42,078 bases of DNA from Gammaproteobacteria bacterium (lineage in GTDB: Bacteria > Gemmatimonadota > Gemmatimonadetes > Longimicrobiales > Gaopeijiaceae): assembly GCA_028821195.1 (NCBI GenBank), contig JAPPHB010000115.1:1-42078 (forward strand), given 5' to 3'. This document shows positions 7,787-15,934 of the stretch, piece by piece (the stretch's first letter is position 1; each line of letters begins with the position of its first letter). The translations under genes were made by a program, and so were the position numbers. The notes beneath the pieces were generated by a model. It ran no database searches, was not told the DNA's origin, and saw nothing but the letters and a program-made list of their open reading frames with translations.

Positions 7787-9120
7787 CGTCTGCCCGAGCC
7801 TGCATCCGCCTTGAAGCGCATCCGCAACGGGGAGCCGGCCAACGGCCATCGGCTCCGGAACCCGTTCTCAAGATAGCGAACGTAGGCCGGCTGAATCTCT
7901 CTCGGCAGATTGCTGAAGAGGACGAAGGCCGGAGGGGCGACGCCCACCTGCGTGCCGTAGCGAACCTTCACCGCGCGCCCGCGCGAATGCGCCGGCGGAT
8001 GCCGCGCCACCAGCCGCCCCAGCTCCCGGTTCAACTCGGCGGTCGGGATGCGCCGCTCCCGCTCCGACTGGACCCGGAGCACGAGATCGAGGGTCCTGCG
8101 CACCCGCTGGCCGGTGAGCGCCGAGGTGAAGACGAAGGGCACCCAGCGAAGAAAGGGGGTTCGCGCGCGCACGGCCTTCTCTATTCCGGGCGCCGTGGAG
8201 CCGTTTCTCTCGACCAGATCCCACTTGTTTACGACCAGAATGACCCCGCAGCCCGAGTCCCACGCGGCTTCGGCGACCTTCACGTCCTGCATGTGGATTC
8301 CGGAGGAGGCGTCCGTCAGAACCAGGCAGACGTCCGCCTCGCGGATCACCCGGGTCGCCCGCAGCCACGCGTAGTACTCGATGGAGTCGTGGATGCGGGC
8401 CTGGCGACGGAGCCCGGCGGTGTCCACGAAGACCAGGTTGCGGCCGTGGTAACGCATCGTCGAGTCCACGGGGTCGCGCGTGGTGCCGGCCGTCTCGCTG
8501 ACCACCATGCGCTCCTCGCCGAAGAGCCGGTTGACGAAGCTCGACTTGCCCACGTTGGGTTTGCCGATTACCGCCACCCGCACCGTGTTCGGTTCGGCGG
8601 GGGCGGTTTCGGGGTCGGGCAGGGCCTCCAGCACCACGTCCAGCAGATCGCCGCTTCCCTTCCCGGAGATCGCGCTCAACGGGACCGGCTCGCCGACGCC
8701 CAGCGCCCAGAACTCGTGGTGGGAGGTCTCGCGCGGAAGGTTGTCCACCTTGTTCGCCACCAGCAGGACCGGGCGCTCGCTCAGCCGCAGCAGCGTGGCG
8801 AGCTTCTCGTCCAGCGGATGGATGCCGTCCCTGGCGTCGACAACGAAGAGAATCAGGTCGGCTTCCTCGACCGCCGCCAGCGCCTGGGCGCGGACCGCCC
8901 GGTCGAGCGGGCTGTCACTGCCCTCCACCACCCCGCCCGTGTCGACGAGGAAGAAATCCCTTCCGGCCCAGTCGGCGCGGGCGAAGTGCCGGTCCCGCGT
9001 CACGCCCGGAGTGTCGTCAACGATCGCCTTGCGCTGTCCCAGAACACGATTGAAGAGGGTGGACTTGCCCACGTTGGGACGGCCGACCACGGCGACCACC
9101 GGGAGCCGGGCGCCGATCAT
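7783..9120 (-). CDS. der: Ribosome biogenesis GTPase Der (EngA)
   Basis: A double-GTPase needed for 50S subunit maturation. 445 residues from the ATG at 9120. The first G domain has GRPNVGKS (13-20), DTPGVTRD, DTGG and NKVD. The second has GKPNVGKSSFVNRL, TAGTTRD, DTAGLRR and NKWD. A C-terminal KH-like domain follows (KVRYGTQVGVAPPAFVLFSN). The frame stays open upstream, but the G1 motif fixes the start. The ATG overlaps the stop of the DUF512 gene (ATGA), and its own stop overlaps plsY in the same way. A second TRAFAC GTPase, Era, is at the other end of the window. Confidence 0.97.
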   Translation of the reverse strand: MIGARLPVVAVVGRPNVGKSTLFNRVLGQRKAIVDDTPGVTRDRHFARADWAGRDFFLVDTGGVVEGSDSPLDRAVRAQALAAVEEADLILFVVDARDGIHPLDEKLATLLRLSERPVLLVANKVDNLPRETSHHEFWALGVGEPVPLSAISGKGSGDLLDVVLEALPDPETAPAEPNTVRVAVIGKPNVGKSSFVNRLFGEERMVVSETAGTTRDPVDSTMRYHGRNLVFVDTAGLRRQARIHDSIEYYAWLRATRVIREADVCLVLTDASSGIHMQDVKVAEAAWDSGCGVILVVNKWDLVERNGSTAPGIEKAVRARTPFLRWVPFVFTSALTGQRVRRTLDLVLRVQSERERRIPTAELNRELGRLVARHPPAHSRGRAVKVRYGTQVGVAPPAFVLFSNLPREIQPAYVRYLENGFRSRWPLAGSPLRMRFKADAGSGRR

Positions 9121-10388
9121 GCTTCCGACAGCAAGCGGGTGATCTCGTGGCCGGCGAGCACCTTCGCCGGCGCCAGTTCGCGCTCCAGGCGCGCGAGGGG
9201 ATAGTCGTCGACGAACATTCCGTCGGCGTTGACGGCCTCGGCCGGAAGCAGGACGACGTCCTCCCGCCTTCCCTCCCCCAGCGCCGCGCGCATGTCGCGC
9301 CCCGCAAGCAGGCCCGCCACCGTGACCCCGTCTCCGAAGTAGCGGTTGGTGACGGCCAGCACCTCGACCTCCGCCCGAGTGGCGGATTCGAGCTGCCCGG
9401 CGCGGGCTTCGATCCAGGGCGCCATCGACCGGCCCGTCACTATCCGGACGCGGCGCCCGGCGAGATCGGGAAGCGTGCCCATCCCGGCGTCCAGGTCGTC
9501 GAGGAAGCGGCGCACCGCACCGACCCCGTTTTCCATGAGCGACAAGTCGTCGTAGTAGGCAACACCTGGAACCCCCATCTCCGCGATCAGGAACATCTCG
9601 TCGGCGGCGTAGGCCCACCGCGTCTCGCGCCGCCCGGGCGTCCGGTGCCGGGCCCGCTCGACCTGTTCGATCGCGGACGCGGCCTCGGCTGCGGTGAGGC
9701 GTCGCACCGGCCGGTTCTCGTTGTACCTGGTGAGCCCCACCGGAACGACCGACAGAGAGCGCACCCCCGGCCCCAGCGACCAGAGGTCGTCGATGGTCCG
9801 GTCGAGGTGCGCGCCGTCGTTCCATTCCGGACAGAGCACTACCTGGGTGTGCACCTCCAGCCCCCCATCGAGCAGGAAGGAGAGCTGCTCCATGATGAGC
9901 CCCGCTCGCCGGTTGACCAACAGACGTTCGCGGACCGCCGGTTCGGTGGCGTGCACGCTCACGTACAATGGCGAGATGCGCTGGTCCACGAGCCGCTGAA
10001 GGCCGCGCGGTCCCAGGTTGGTCAGGGTGACGTAGCTTCCGTAGGTGAAGGAGAGCCGGAAGTCGTCATCCCGCAGCCAAAGGCTCTGGCGGGCGTCCTT
10101 CGGATTGCCGTCGATGAAGCAGAAGACGCACTTGTTGGCACATTCGCGGATCTTGTCGGGCTCCGGGACCAGCCCGACCGGCGTCCCGGGATCCCGTTCG
10201 ATCTCGTAAACGAAGCGGTCGCCTGCGGGAGAGACCGTCTCGACGGCCAGGTCCGGGTCTCCGAGCAGGAAGGCGAGGTCGATGCCGTCGCGCACGCGCT
10301 GCCCGTTGATGCGCACGATGCGGGTACCGATCTCCAGCCGGAGCTCGTCGGCGATGCTCCCGCTCTCGACCCCGGCTATCCGAACCAT
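9117..10388 (-). CDS. PDZ / radical-SAM / DUF512 protein
   Basis: 423 residues. Residues about 1-60 form a PDZ-like domain (VESGSIADELRLEIGTRIVRINGQ). Then CANKCVFC (Cys83, Cys87, Cys90), a CxxxCxxC cluster followed by FIDGNPKDARQSLWLRDDDF, marks a radical S-adenosylmethionine iron-sulphur site. The C-terminal DUF512 region contains VPVGLTRYNENRPVRRLT and ADEMFL. Such proteins are found beside der in Firmicutes and cyanobacteria, but the reaction is unknown. The start has GGAGG 8 bases upstream. The ATGA overlap with der suggests a linked role, perhaps in ribosome assembly or rRNA/protein modification (inference). Confidence 0.9.
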   Translation of the reverse strand: MVRIAGVESGSIADELRLEIGTRIVRINGQRVRDGIDLAFLLGDPDLAVETVSPAGDRFVYEIERDPGTPVGLVPEPDKIRECANKCVFCFIDGNPKDARQSLWLRDDDFRLSFTYGSYVTLTNLGPRGLQRLVDQRISPLYVSVHATEPAVRERLLVNRRAGLIMEQLSFLLDGGLEVHTQVVLCPEWNDGAHLDRTIDDLWSLGPGVRSLSVVPVGLTRYNENRPVRRLTAAEAASAIEQVERARHRTPGRRETRWAYAADEMFLIAEMGVPGVAYYDDLSLMENGVGAVRRFLDDLDAGMGTLPDLAGRRVRIVTGRSMAPWIEARAGQLESATRAEVEVLAVTNRYFGDGVTVAGLLAGRDMRAALGEGRREDVVLLPAEAVNADGMFVDDYPLARLERELAPAKVLAGHEITRLLSEA

Positions 10389-10400
10389 CCTGTCGTCCTC

Positions 10401-10428
10401 CGGCCGCTCCGCAGTCGGTCAGCGGCCG
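10401..10428 (-). repeat. Inverted repeat between cupin stop and DUF512-gene start region
   Basis: Perfect 8-base arms CGGCCGCT (10401-10408) and AGCGGCCG (10421-10428) with a 12-base loop. The stem covers the cupin stop codon and abuts the GGAGG ribosome binding site (10397-10401) of the upstream-read DUF512 gene. It could influence translation start or RNA decay. No U-run follows. Confidence 0.5.
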
Positions 10429-10826
10429 CCCGGCGCCCCCTCCATCGCCGGACTCTTGAGCTGTACGACGATCACTTCCACCGGCTCGGGCCCCTCGTTC
10501 ACGTCCCCGTGCAGTTCACCCGGCGGGTCCGCCTCCAACCAGTAGGCGCTGCCGGTCTCCCAGGTCATGTCGCGCCGCTCGCCCGCGTCGTTCACGACCG
10601 TCAGGGTTCCGCCCTTGAGCGCGATGATGGCGCGGGGATTGTCGTGACGGTGCATCTCCAGCGGCTGGTTGGGCACGATCACGCTCTTCCAGACCTCGAC
10701 ATACTCGTTCTCGAACTGGGGCATGCGTCCGGTCGTCAACTCCGGCTCTCCCGAGGGCTCGGCCCCGGGCCCGCAGGCGGCAACCAGCAGGGCGATGGCG
10801 GAGGTCGCGGTCAGCATGGCCTTCAT
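10419..10826 (-). CDS. Cupin-fold lipoprotein
   Basis: 135 residues from the ATG at 10826, which has GGAG 9 bases upstream. The N-terminus MKAMLTATSAIALLVAAC is a lipoprotein signal with Cys18. The rest is a single cupin beta-barrel: EMHRHDNPRAIIALKGG (His59 and His61 as likely metal ligands), TWETGSAYWLEADPPGELH and a closing strand VEVIVVQLK. This supports a periplasmic or surface small-molecule or metal-binding role; the ligand is unknown. It lies between tRNA-Gly and the DUF512 gene. Confidence 0.8.
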   Translation of the reverse strand: MKAMLTATSAIALLVAACGPGAEPSGEPELTTGRMPQFENEYVEVWKSVIVPNQPLEMHRHDNPRAIIALKGGTLTVVNDAGERRDMTWETGSAYWLEADPPGELHGDVNEGPEPVEVIVVQLKSPAMEGAPGGR

Positions 10827-10908
10827 GATGCTCGTCTCCAGGTCTGGAAGGGGCAGGCGGGCCTCGCGCCGGCGAGGAACGGGCGACGGATTCGTCACCC
10901 GGGATGGA

Positions 10909-10981
10909 AGCGGGCGACCGGGCTCGAACCGGCGACCCTCAGCTTGGGAAGCTGATGCTCTACCAACTGAGCTACGCCCGC
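10909..10981 (-). tRNA. tRNA-Gly (anticodon CCC)
   Basis: Cloverleaf on the minus strand. The acceptor GCGGGCG pairs with CGCCCGC, and the D-arm contains AGCTCAGTTGGTAGAGC. The anticodon stem TCAGC/GCTGA surrounds loop TTCCCAA, and the T-arm contains GGTTCGAGCCC. The discriminator is T, as usual for glycine tRNAs. The anticodon CCC reads GGG codons. CCA is not encoded in register (the next bases are TCCA). Confidence 0.97.
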
Positions 10982-11004
10982 GGGGGGACCTGACCGGGCA
11001 GCGG

Positions 11005-11038
11005 CCCGGGCGACGCGTCGTCCGCGCCGTCGCCCGGG
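11005..11038 (-). terminator. Strong GC hairpin after the TPR lipoprotein gene
   Basis: Perfect 11-base arms CCCGGGCGACG (11005-11015) and CGTCGCCCGGG (11028-11038), with a 12-base loop. It lies between the stop of the TPR gene and tRNA-Gly, where a transcript end or processing site would be expected. No U-run follows on either strand, so an intrinsic terminator is only possible, not shown. Confidence 0.45.
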
Positions 11039-11059
11039 GCCCCCGCAGGCCCTGTGAGA

Positions 11060-12481
11060 TTATGGCTCCGGAGAAATGACTTCGTATCGATAAGCGACCA
11101 CATCCTGGTCAGTGTCGATCTCGACTCGGAACACCTCCCTCATCTCCGCGGCAGGCACCGGCACCGAGACGTCCTGGGTTCCGATTTCGAGCCCGTCCAC
11201 GCCGTAGAAGAACACGCGGATGTCTACAGAGCCGCCTTCAAGGGAGTGGTTGACAAGCTCCCCGTTGACGACCCCCCCGCCCCCGCCGAAGGGCTGCAGC
11301 ATGGTGCCGTCGATCTCGAACTCCAGGGTCGCCATCTCCTCTTCCAGAACCCGCGCCGCCTCCGTCGTGTCCCCTTCGGCCATCAGCCCCTGCGCCAGCA
11401 GCCGGTAGACGTTGTTGTTGTACGGGTCCATCTCCGCGAGCGATACCGCCGCCGGGTACAGCTCGTCCAGCTCCCCGGCGAGGTAGAGGGCCTGTGCGTA
11501 GTTGTAGAGCGCGTCGCGGCTCTCGGGAATGAGCTCGTACGACCGGCCGAAGGCCTGCGCCGCCATCGAATAGTTCTCGGCGTTGTAGAGGCCGATGCCG
11601 GTGACGTAGTAGTCGCGCGCATCCAGGTCGGTGCGCGCCAGAAGCGCCTGGTAGATCTCTGCAGCCTCCTCGTTGCGGTCCATGGCCATCAGGACCACGG
11701 CGAGGTTGCTGAGCGCGGTGACGTTGTCCGGGCTTCGCTCCAGGTAGGTGCGGTAGGCCACCTCGGCTTCCTCGTTGCGGCCGGCGTTGGCGAGAATCTG
11801 GGCCAGGTTGAAGGCCGCGATCTCCTCGTTCTCCGACCATGTCGCCTGGACGTCTGCCGGCTGGGCGTCGAATTCGGCGCTTCGAAGCAGTTCGAGCGCG
11901 GTCCTGTACCAGTCCACGGCATCGTCATCGTTCCCGAGCTGCGCGTGCAGCGAGCCCAGATTGAGCATCGCCTCGGGGCGTCCCTTGTAGATCGTGTGGG
12001 CCGACTCCAGCTGCGGAATCGCCCCTTCCATGTCGCCCGCCTGGATCTGGTTCACCGCCAGGTTGTACTGATTCACCCACTGCTGCTCGCGGAGGGGATC
12101 CAGGTCGAACGAATAGAGCGGGTAGAGATCTTCGGCTGTCGTCCACATCGAGTCGGCCCCGGCGAGGTCGTTCAGCCCCACGTAGGCTTCACCGGCCTGG
12201 CGAAACGACTGAGGATTGCCGGGATCGTTGGCGATGCCGTCAAGGGCCGCCTGAAGCGCTTCCTCATACCGCGACTGGCGCTCCCCGGGGTCGGCGTTCT
12301 GCATGGCCTGCGACAATGCCAGCGCGGCCGTGCGCGTAAACATGTTGTCGCGCGGCGGGACTCCTTCTTCCATGCCCGGCGGCATGGGCGTGTCGCCTCC
12401 GCCACCTCCTGAACCGGCGGCGCATGCGCCCGCCACGATCACCATACTCGCCGCCAGCACGACACCACGCAGGAACTTCAT
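11060..12481 (-). CDS. Tetratricopeptide-repeat lipoprotein
   Basis: 473 residues. The ATG at 12481 is preceded by GAGGAGG at 7 bases. The signal sequence ends in VIVAGAC (Cys20), a plausible lipoprotein site, followed by a Gly-rich linker. Residues about 45-370 carry many helical TPR-like units, for example EAMLNLGSLHAQLGNDDDAVDWY, NLAQILANAGRNEEAEVAYRTYL, ALSNLAVVLMAMDRNEEAAEIY and ALYNYAQALYLAGELDELY. The last 100 residues look like a beta-sandwich (VVNGELVNHSLEGGSVDIRVFF). It is probably a scaffold anchored to a membrane; partners are unknown. A good sigma-70-type promoter lies just upstream. Confidence 0.85.
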   Translation of the reverse strand: MKFLRGVVLAASMVIVAGACAAGSGGGGGDTPMPPGMEEGVPPRDNMFTRTAALALSQAMQNADPGERQSRYEEALQAALDGIANDPGNPQSFRQAGEAYVGLNDLAGADSMWTTAEDLYPLYSFDLDPLREQQWVNQYNLAVNQIQAGDMEGAIPQLESAHTIYKGRPEAMLNLGSLHAQLGNDDDAVDWYRTALELLRSAEFDAQPADVQATWSENEEIAAFNLAQILANAGRNEEAEVAYRTYLERSPDNVTALSNLAVVLMAMDRNEEAAEIYQALLARTDLDARDYYVTGIGLYNAENYSMAAQAFGRSYELIPESRDALYNYAQALYLAGELDELYPAAVSLAEMDPYNNNVYRLLAQGLMAEGDTTEAARVLEEEMATLEFEIDGTMLQPFGGGGGVVNGELVNHSLEGGSVDIRVFFYGVDGLEIGTQDVSVPVPAAEMREVFRVEIDTDQDVVAYRYEVISPEP

Positions 12482-12573
12482 CCGGCTTCCTCCTCTCGAT
12501 TGATGCGCGCCCGAACTGCCCGCCTGCGCGCGTGGTTTCCGAGTACCAGATAATCGCACCCGTAGAACCTGAC

Positions 12574-12602
12574 AGTATCACATGAAGGGGGACTCTCGTC
12601 AA
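12574..12602 (-). promoter_or_regulatory. Sigma-70-like promoter for the TPR lipoprotein gene
   Basis: On the minus strand TTGACG (12602-12597) is followed after exactly 17 bases by GATACT (12579-12574). These match the -35 box at 5 of 6 and the -10 box at 4 of 6 positions. Transcription would start near 12567, giving a leader of about 85 bases before the ATG. It lies in one of the two longest gene-free gaps of the block. Confidence 0.5.
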
Positions 12603-12656
12603 ACCCGGAGGCGGACCTCGCGAACCGCGCTGGATGGGCCTGTGGCGACCCTGGCC

Positions 12657-14075
12657 TCAGTCCTGCGCCAACCCGTCCGGAAGCGCCGCAGAGATGCGTT
12701 CGAGCGTCTCGTCGCGACCGTAGACGCCCAGCACCTGTCCCAGATCCGGGCCGCTTTTCCGCCCGGTCACCGCCCTTCGGACGGGATGGAACAGCGCGGG
12801 GCCCCGGGCGCCCGCCTCTTTGCCCGCGGCGCGGATCGCCCCCCCGATGGCGCGAGGCTCCCACTCGGGCAGGGCCGCAAGCTCGCCGGCCACCGCGCGC
12901 AACACCGCGCCCGCACCCGCGTCGTTCCGCAGAGCCGCCTGGAGGCGGCCCAGCTCGGGCCCACGGTCCACCAGGAATAGCGAGAGATGGTCATTGATCT
13001 CCGCGAACGTGGTCATGCGCCCGCGGATCACGTCAACGGCGCGGGTCAGATCGTAGCGGCCCACGGGAACGCGCGCCGGATCGACGAAAGGCGCGACCGC
13101 GCGAGCCAGCTCCGCGAGCGGCATGCCGGCGATGTGCCTCCCCGACACCCAGCGCAGCTTGTCCGGGTCGTACACGGTGTTGCTGGCACCGATGCGCTCG
13201 AGTCCCACCTCCCGGACCAGTTCAACGGGGGTAAGGATCTCTTTCCCATCGGGGGCGGACCACCCCAGCAGCGAGAGATAGTTCATGACCGCGGAAGCCG
13301 GGTATCCAGCCTCGCGCAAGAGCACCAGCGAGGACGCGCCCTCGCGCTTCGACAGCTTGCGGCGGTCCGCGCCCAGCACCATCGGGAGGTGGGCGAAGAC
13401 CGGCCGCGGCGCATCCAGCGCGTCGAAGAGCACTGCCTGTCTGGGGGTATTGGACAGGTGGCCCACCCCGCGGATGACGTGCGTGATGCGCATGGCGATG
13501 TCATCCACCACCACCGCAAAGTTGTAGGTCGGGCGCCCGTCCGCGCGTACGATCACGAAATCGCCGAACTCGGCCGGCGGGAACGAGACCGTTCCGTAGA
13601 CCTCGTCGCGCACCACGATCTCGCCGTCGGGGACGTTAAAGCGCGTCACCGGGCGGGTCCCTTCGCGCTCGCGCCGGGCCCGCTCGTCCAGGGTCAGGGT
13701 CCGACAGGTCCCGGGGTAGCGGAAACCCGGTTCCCCTGCGCCCTCGACACCGCAATAGCAGGGGTAGGCCAGCCCCGCCTCCACCAGGCGACCCGCGGCT
13801 TCGCCGTACCCGCGCTTCCGCTCGCTCTGTCGGTACGGGCCGAAACCGCCGCCCACCTCCGGACCTTCGTCCCAGAGGGTCCCGAGCCAGCGCAGGTCTT
13901 CCAGGATGGTCTCGAGCGAGTTCTCCACGTTGCGCTCGACGTCGGTGTCCTCCACGCGGAGGATGAAGGTTCCGCGGTGGTGGCGCGCGAACGCCCAGTT
14001 GAAGACAGCCACGCGCGCGTTTCCCGCGTGCAGGCGGCCTGTGGGACTGGGGGCGAAACGGGTGCGGACGGTCAT
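12657..14075 (-). CDS. gltX: Glutamyl-tRNA synthetase
   Basis: A class I aminoacyl-tRNA synthetase that charges tRNA-Glu. 472 residues. The N-terminal VRTRFAPSPTGRLHAGNAR holds the HIGH-type signature (HAGN), RVEDTDVER is the usual next block, and VLGADRRKLSKREG is the KMSKS-type loop. The Cys/Tyr segment YPCYCGV lies where a zinc site occurs in some members. The C-terminal anticodon-binding domain is present. I choose the ATG at 14075; a GTG at 14111 overlapping the uvrC stop as GTGA would add 12 residues and cannot be excluded. Whether it also charges tRNA-Gln cannot be told. Confidence 0.96.
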   Translation of the reverse strand: MTVRTRFAPSPTGRLHAGNARVAVFNWAFARHHRGTFILRVEDTDVERNVENSLETILEDLRWLGTLWDEGPEVGGGFGPYRQSERKRGYGEAAGRLVEAGLAYPCYCGVEGAGEPGFRYPGTCRTLTLDERARREREGTRPVTRFNVPDGEIVVRDEVYGTVSFPPAEFGDFVIVRADGRPTYNFAVVVDDIAMRITHVIRGVGHLSNTPRQAVLFDALDAPRPVFAHLPMVLGADRRKLSKREGASSLVLLREAGYPASAVMNYLSLLGWSAPDGKEILTPVELVREVGLERIGASNTVYDPDKLRWVSGRHIAGMPLAELARAVAPFVDPARVPVGRYDLTRAVDVIRGRMTTFAEINDHLSLFLVDRGPELGRLQAALRNDAGAGAVLRAVAGELAALPEWEPRAIGGAIRAAGKEAGARGPALFHPVRRAVTGRKSGPDLGQVLGVYGRDETLERISAALPDGLAQD

Positions 14076-14107
14076 ACCGGGCGGGTCCTGTGTTGGTCTG
14101 GACACGG

Positions 14108-15934
14108 TCACTTACCCAGGTAGGTGAGCACCCGCGTCGCGAGCACGTCGCTGAAGCCGGGCAGCCTCGCGATCTCGGCCCGGCTCGCGGAACGCACGCC
14201 GCGCACCGACCCGAAGCGGGCCAGCAGAGCTTGCCGCCGCTTGTCGCCGATCCCTGGAATCCGCTCGAGTTCGGTCGTGAGCGTGCGTCTGCGTCTGAGC
14301 TTGCGGGTGTAGGATACTGCGAAGCGGTGGGCTTCGTCGCGCATGCGCTGCAGCAGATGGAGCGCCCGGTCCGCGCGCCCCATGCGCACCGGCCGGCGCC
14401 TGCCGGGCAGGAACACCTCCTCCTCGCGCTTCGCGAGCGACGCCACAGCCGTCTCGCGCAGTCCCGCCGAACCGAGCGCCCCGCGCGCAGCCGAAAGCTG
14501 GCCCCTGCCGCCGTCCACCAGCACGAGGTCCGGCACCGGGGCTCCTTCCTTGACAAGCCTGTTCGCGTAACGGGAGACGGCTTCGCCCATGGAGCGGTAG
14601 TCGTCGTTGCCCCAGCCGCCCCGGATGCGCATGCGCCGATACCCGGCCTTGCGGGGCTCGCCGTTGCGGAAGACCACGACGCCCGCAACTACATCCGTTC
14701 CCTGGGTGTGGGAAACGTCGAAGCAGGCCATCAGCCGCGGAACCACCTTGAGCCCGAGCCGGTTCTGCAGATCGTACAACACCTCGTCGGCCCGGTCTGC
14801 GGCGTACTCGAGCGCGGTCACCCGGTCCTCCATGGTGTGGCGCGCATTGGCGCTGGCGAGCTCGATCAGCCGCACCTTGTCACCCCGCTGTGGCCGGTGG
14901 AACACCACCTTGCGCCCGGCCGCCCGGCTGAGGATGCCCTCAAGCAGGGGGCGATCCTCGAACTCGGCGGGAATGAGCACCTCCCTTGGCAGCTCGGCCT
15001 GCCCCTCCCGTCCCGAGCCGAGGTAGAACCGGGAGGCCACCGCGCTCAGCAGCGCGCCGTCGTCCTCGTCGGAAAGGCCCGAGAGCCGCCGGGTCTCCCG
15101 GCCGAGCAGAATCCCGCCCCGGATGCGCAGAACCACCGCCGTACCGAGTTCACCGTCCCGGGCCAGCCCGATCACGTCCTGATCGCCGCCTCCCAGGCGG
15201 TAGGCCCGCTGGTGGCGGCTCAGCGCATCCAGCCCCTGGAGCACGTTGCGGTGCCTCGCGGCGGCCTCGAAGTCCAGCGCCTCGGCGGCGGACTGCATGC
15301 GCGTCTCCACGCGCGTTCGCACGGACTCGGTATCGCCCCCCAGCACCCGCAGTATCTCATCGATCATCTCGCGGTAGGCATGCCGGCTCTGCAACCCCAC
15401 GCACGGCGCCTGGCAGCGCCCGATGTGGTAGTCCAGGCAGGGACGCGCCGGAGCTTCCTTCGGCAGCCGGTACCGGCAGGAGCGGACCGTGTAGAGCCGT
15501 TTGACGACCTCGAGCGACTGGCGCATCAGGCCCACCGAAGTATAGGGCCCGAAGTAGCGCGATCCATCCTGGCGCAGCCGGCGTGTGACGAAGACGCGCG
15601 GGAAGGGCTCGGACACGGTGACCTTGATGTGCGGATAGCTCTTGTCGTCGCGCAGCTGGATGTTGAACCGCGGACGGTATTCCTTGATGAGGTTCGCCTC
15701 CAGAATGAGCGCTTCGGCGCCCGAGCCCACCACGATGGTCTCCACGGCGGCGCTGCGGCGGGCCAACTCGCGCGTTCGGAGCGACTGCGCGCGATCCGGG
15801 CGAAAATAGCTGCGCACGCGCGCGCGCAGAGCGTTGGCCTTGCCGATATAGAGCACTTCGCCGTTGCCATCCTTCAGCATGTACACCCCCGGGAGGACCG
15901 GGAGGTGGTCGAGATTCCGGTGTGCGATCGTCAT
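14108..15934 (-). CDS. uvrC: UvrABC excinuclease subunit C
   Basis: Makes both incisions in nucleotide-excision repair. 608 residues from the ATG at 15932-15934. The N-terminal GIY-YIG nuclease shows LPGVYMLKDGNGEVLYIGKA, with the catalytic Glu in LILEANLIKEYRPRFN. A Cys-rich stretch (CLDYHIGRCQAPCVG) follows, then a UVR motif (AEALDFEAAARHRNVLQGL), the RNase H-like second nuclease (FDVSHTQG, LVLVDGGRGQL), and a C-terminal helix-hairpin-helix pair (LERIPGIGDKRRQALLARFG). The start overlaps the murJ stop as ATGA, and the stop touches gltX. Confidence 0.97.
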   Translation of the reverse strand: MTIAHRNLDHLPVLPGVYMLKDGNGEVLYIGKANALRARVRSYFRPDRAQSLRTRELARRSAAVETIVVGSGAEALILEANLIKEYRPRFNIQLRDDKSYPHIKVTVSEPFPRVFVTRRLRQDGSRYFGPYTSVGLMRQSLEVVKRLYTVRSCRYRLPKEAPARPCLDYHIGRCQAPCVGLQSRHAYREMIDEILRVLGGDTESVRTRVETRMQSAAEALDFEAAARHRNVLQGLDALSRHQRAYRLGGGDQDVIGLARDGELGTAVVLRIRGGILLGRETRRLSGLSDEDDGALLSAVASRFYLGSGREGQAELPREVLIPAEFEDRPLLEGILSRAAGRKVVFHRPQRGDKVRLIELASANARHTMEDRVTALEYAADRADEVLYDLQNRLGLKVVPRLMACFDVSHTQGTDVVAGVVVFRNGEPRKAGYRRMRIRGGWGNDDYRSMGEAVSRYANRLVKEGAPVPDLVLVDGGRGQLSAARGALGSAGLRETAVASLAKREEEVFLPGRRRPVRMGRADRALHLLQRMRDEAHRFAVSYTRKLRRRRTLTTELERIPGIGDKRRQALLARFGSVRGVRSASRAEIARLPGFSDVLATRVLTYLGK

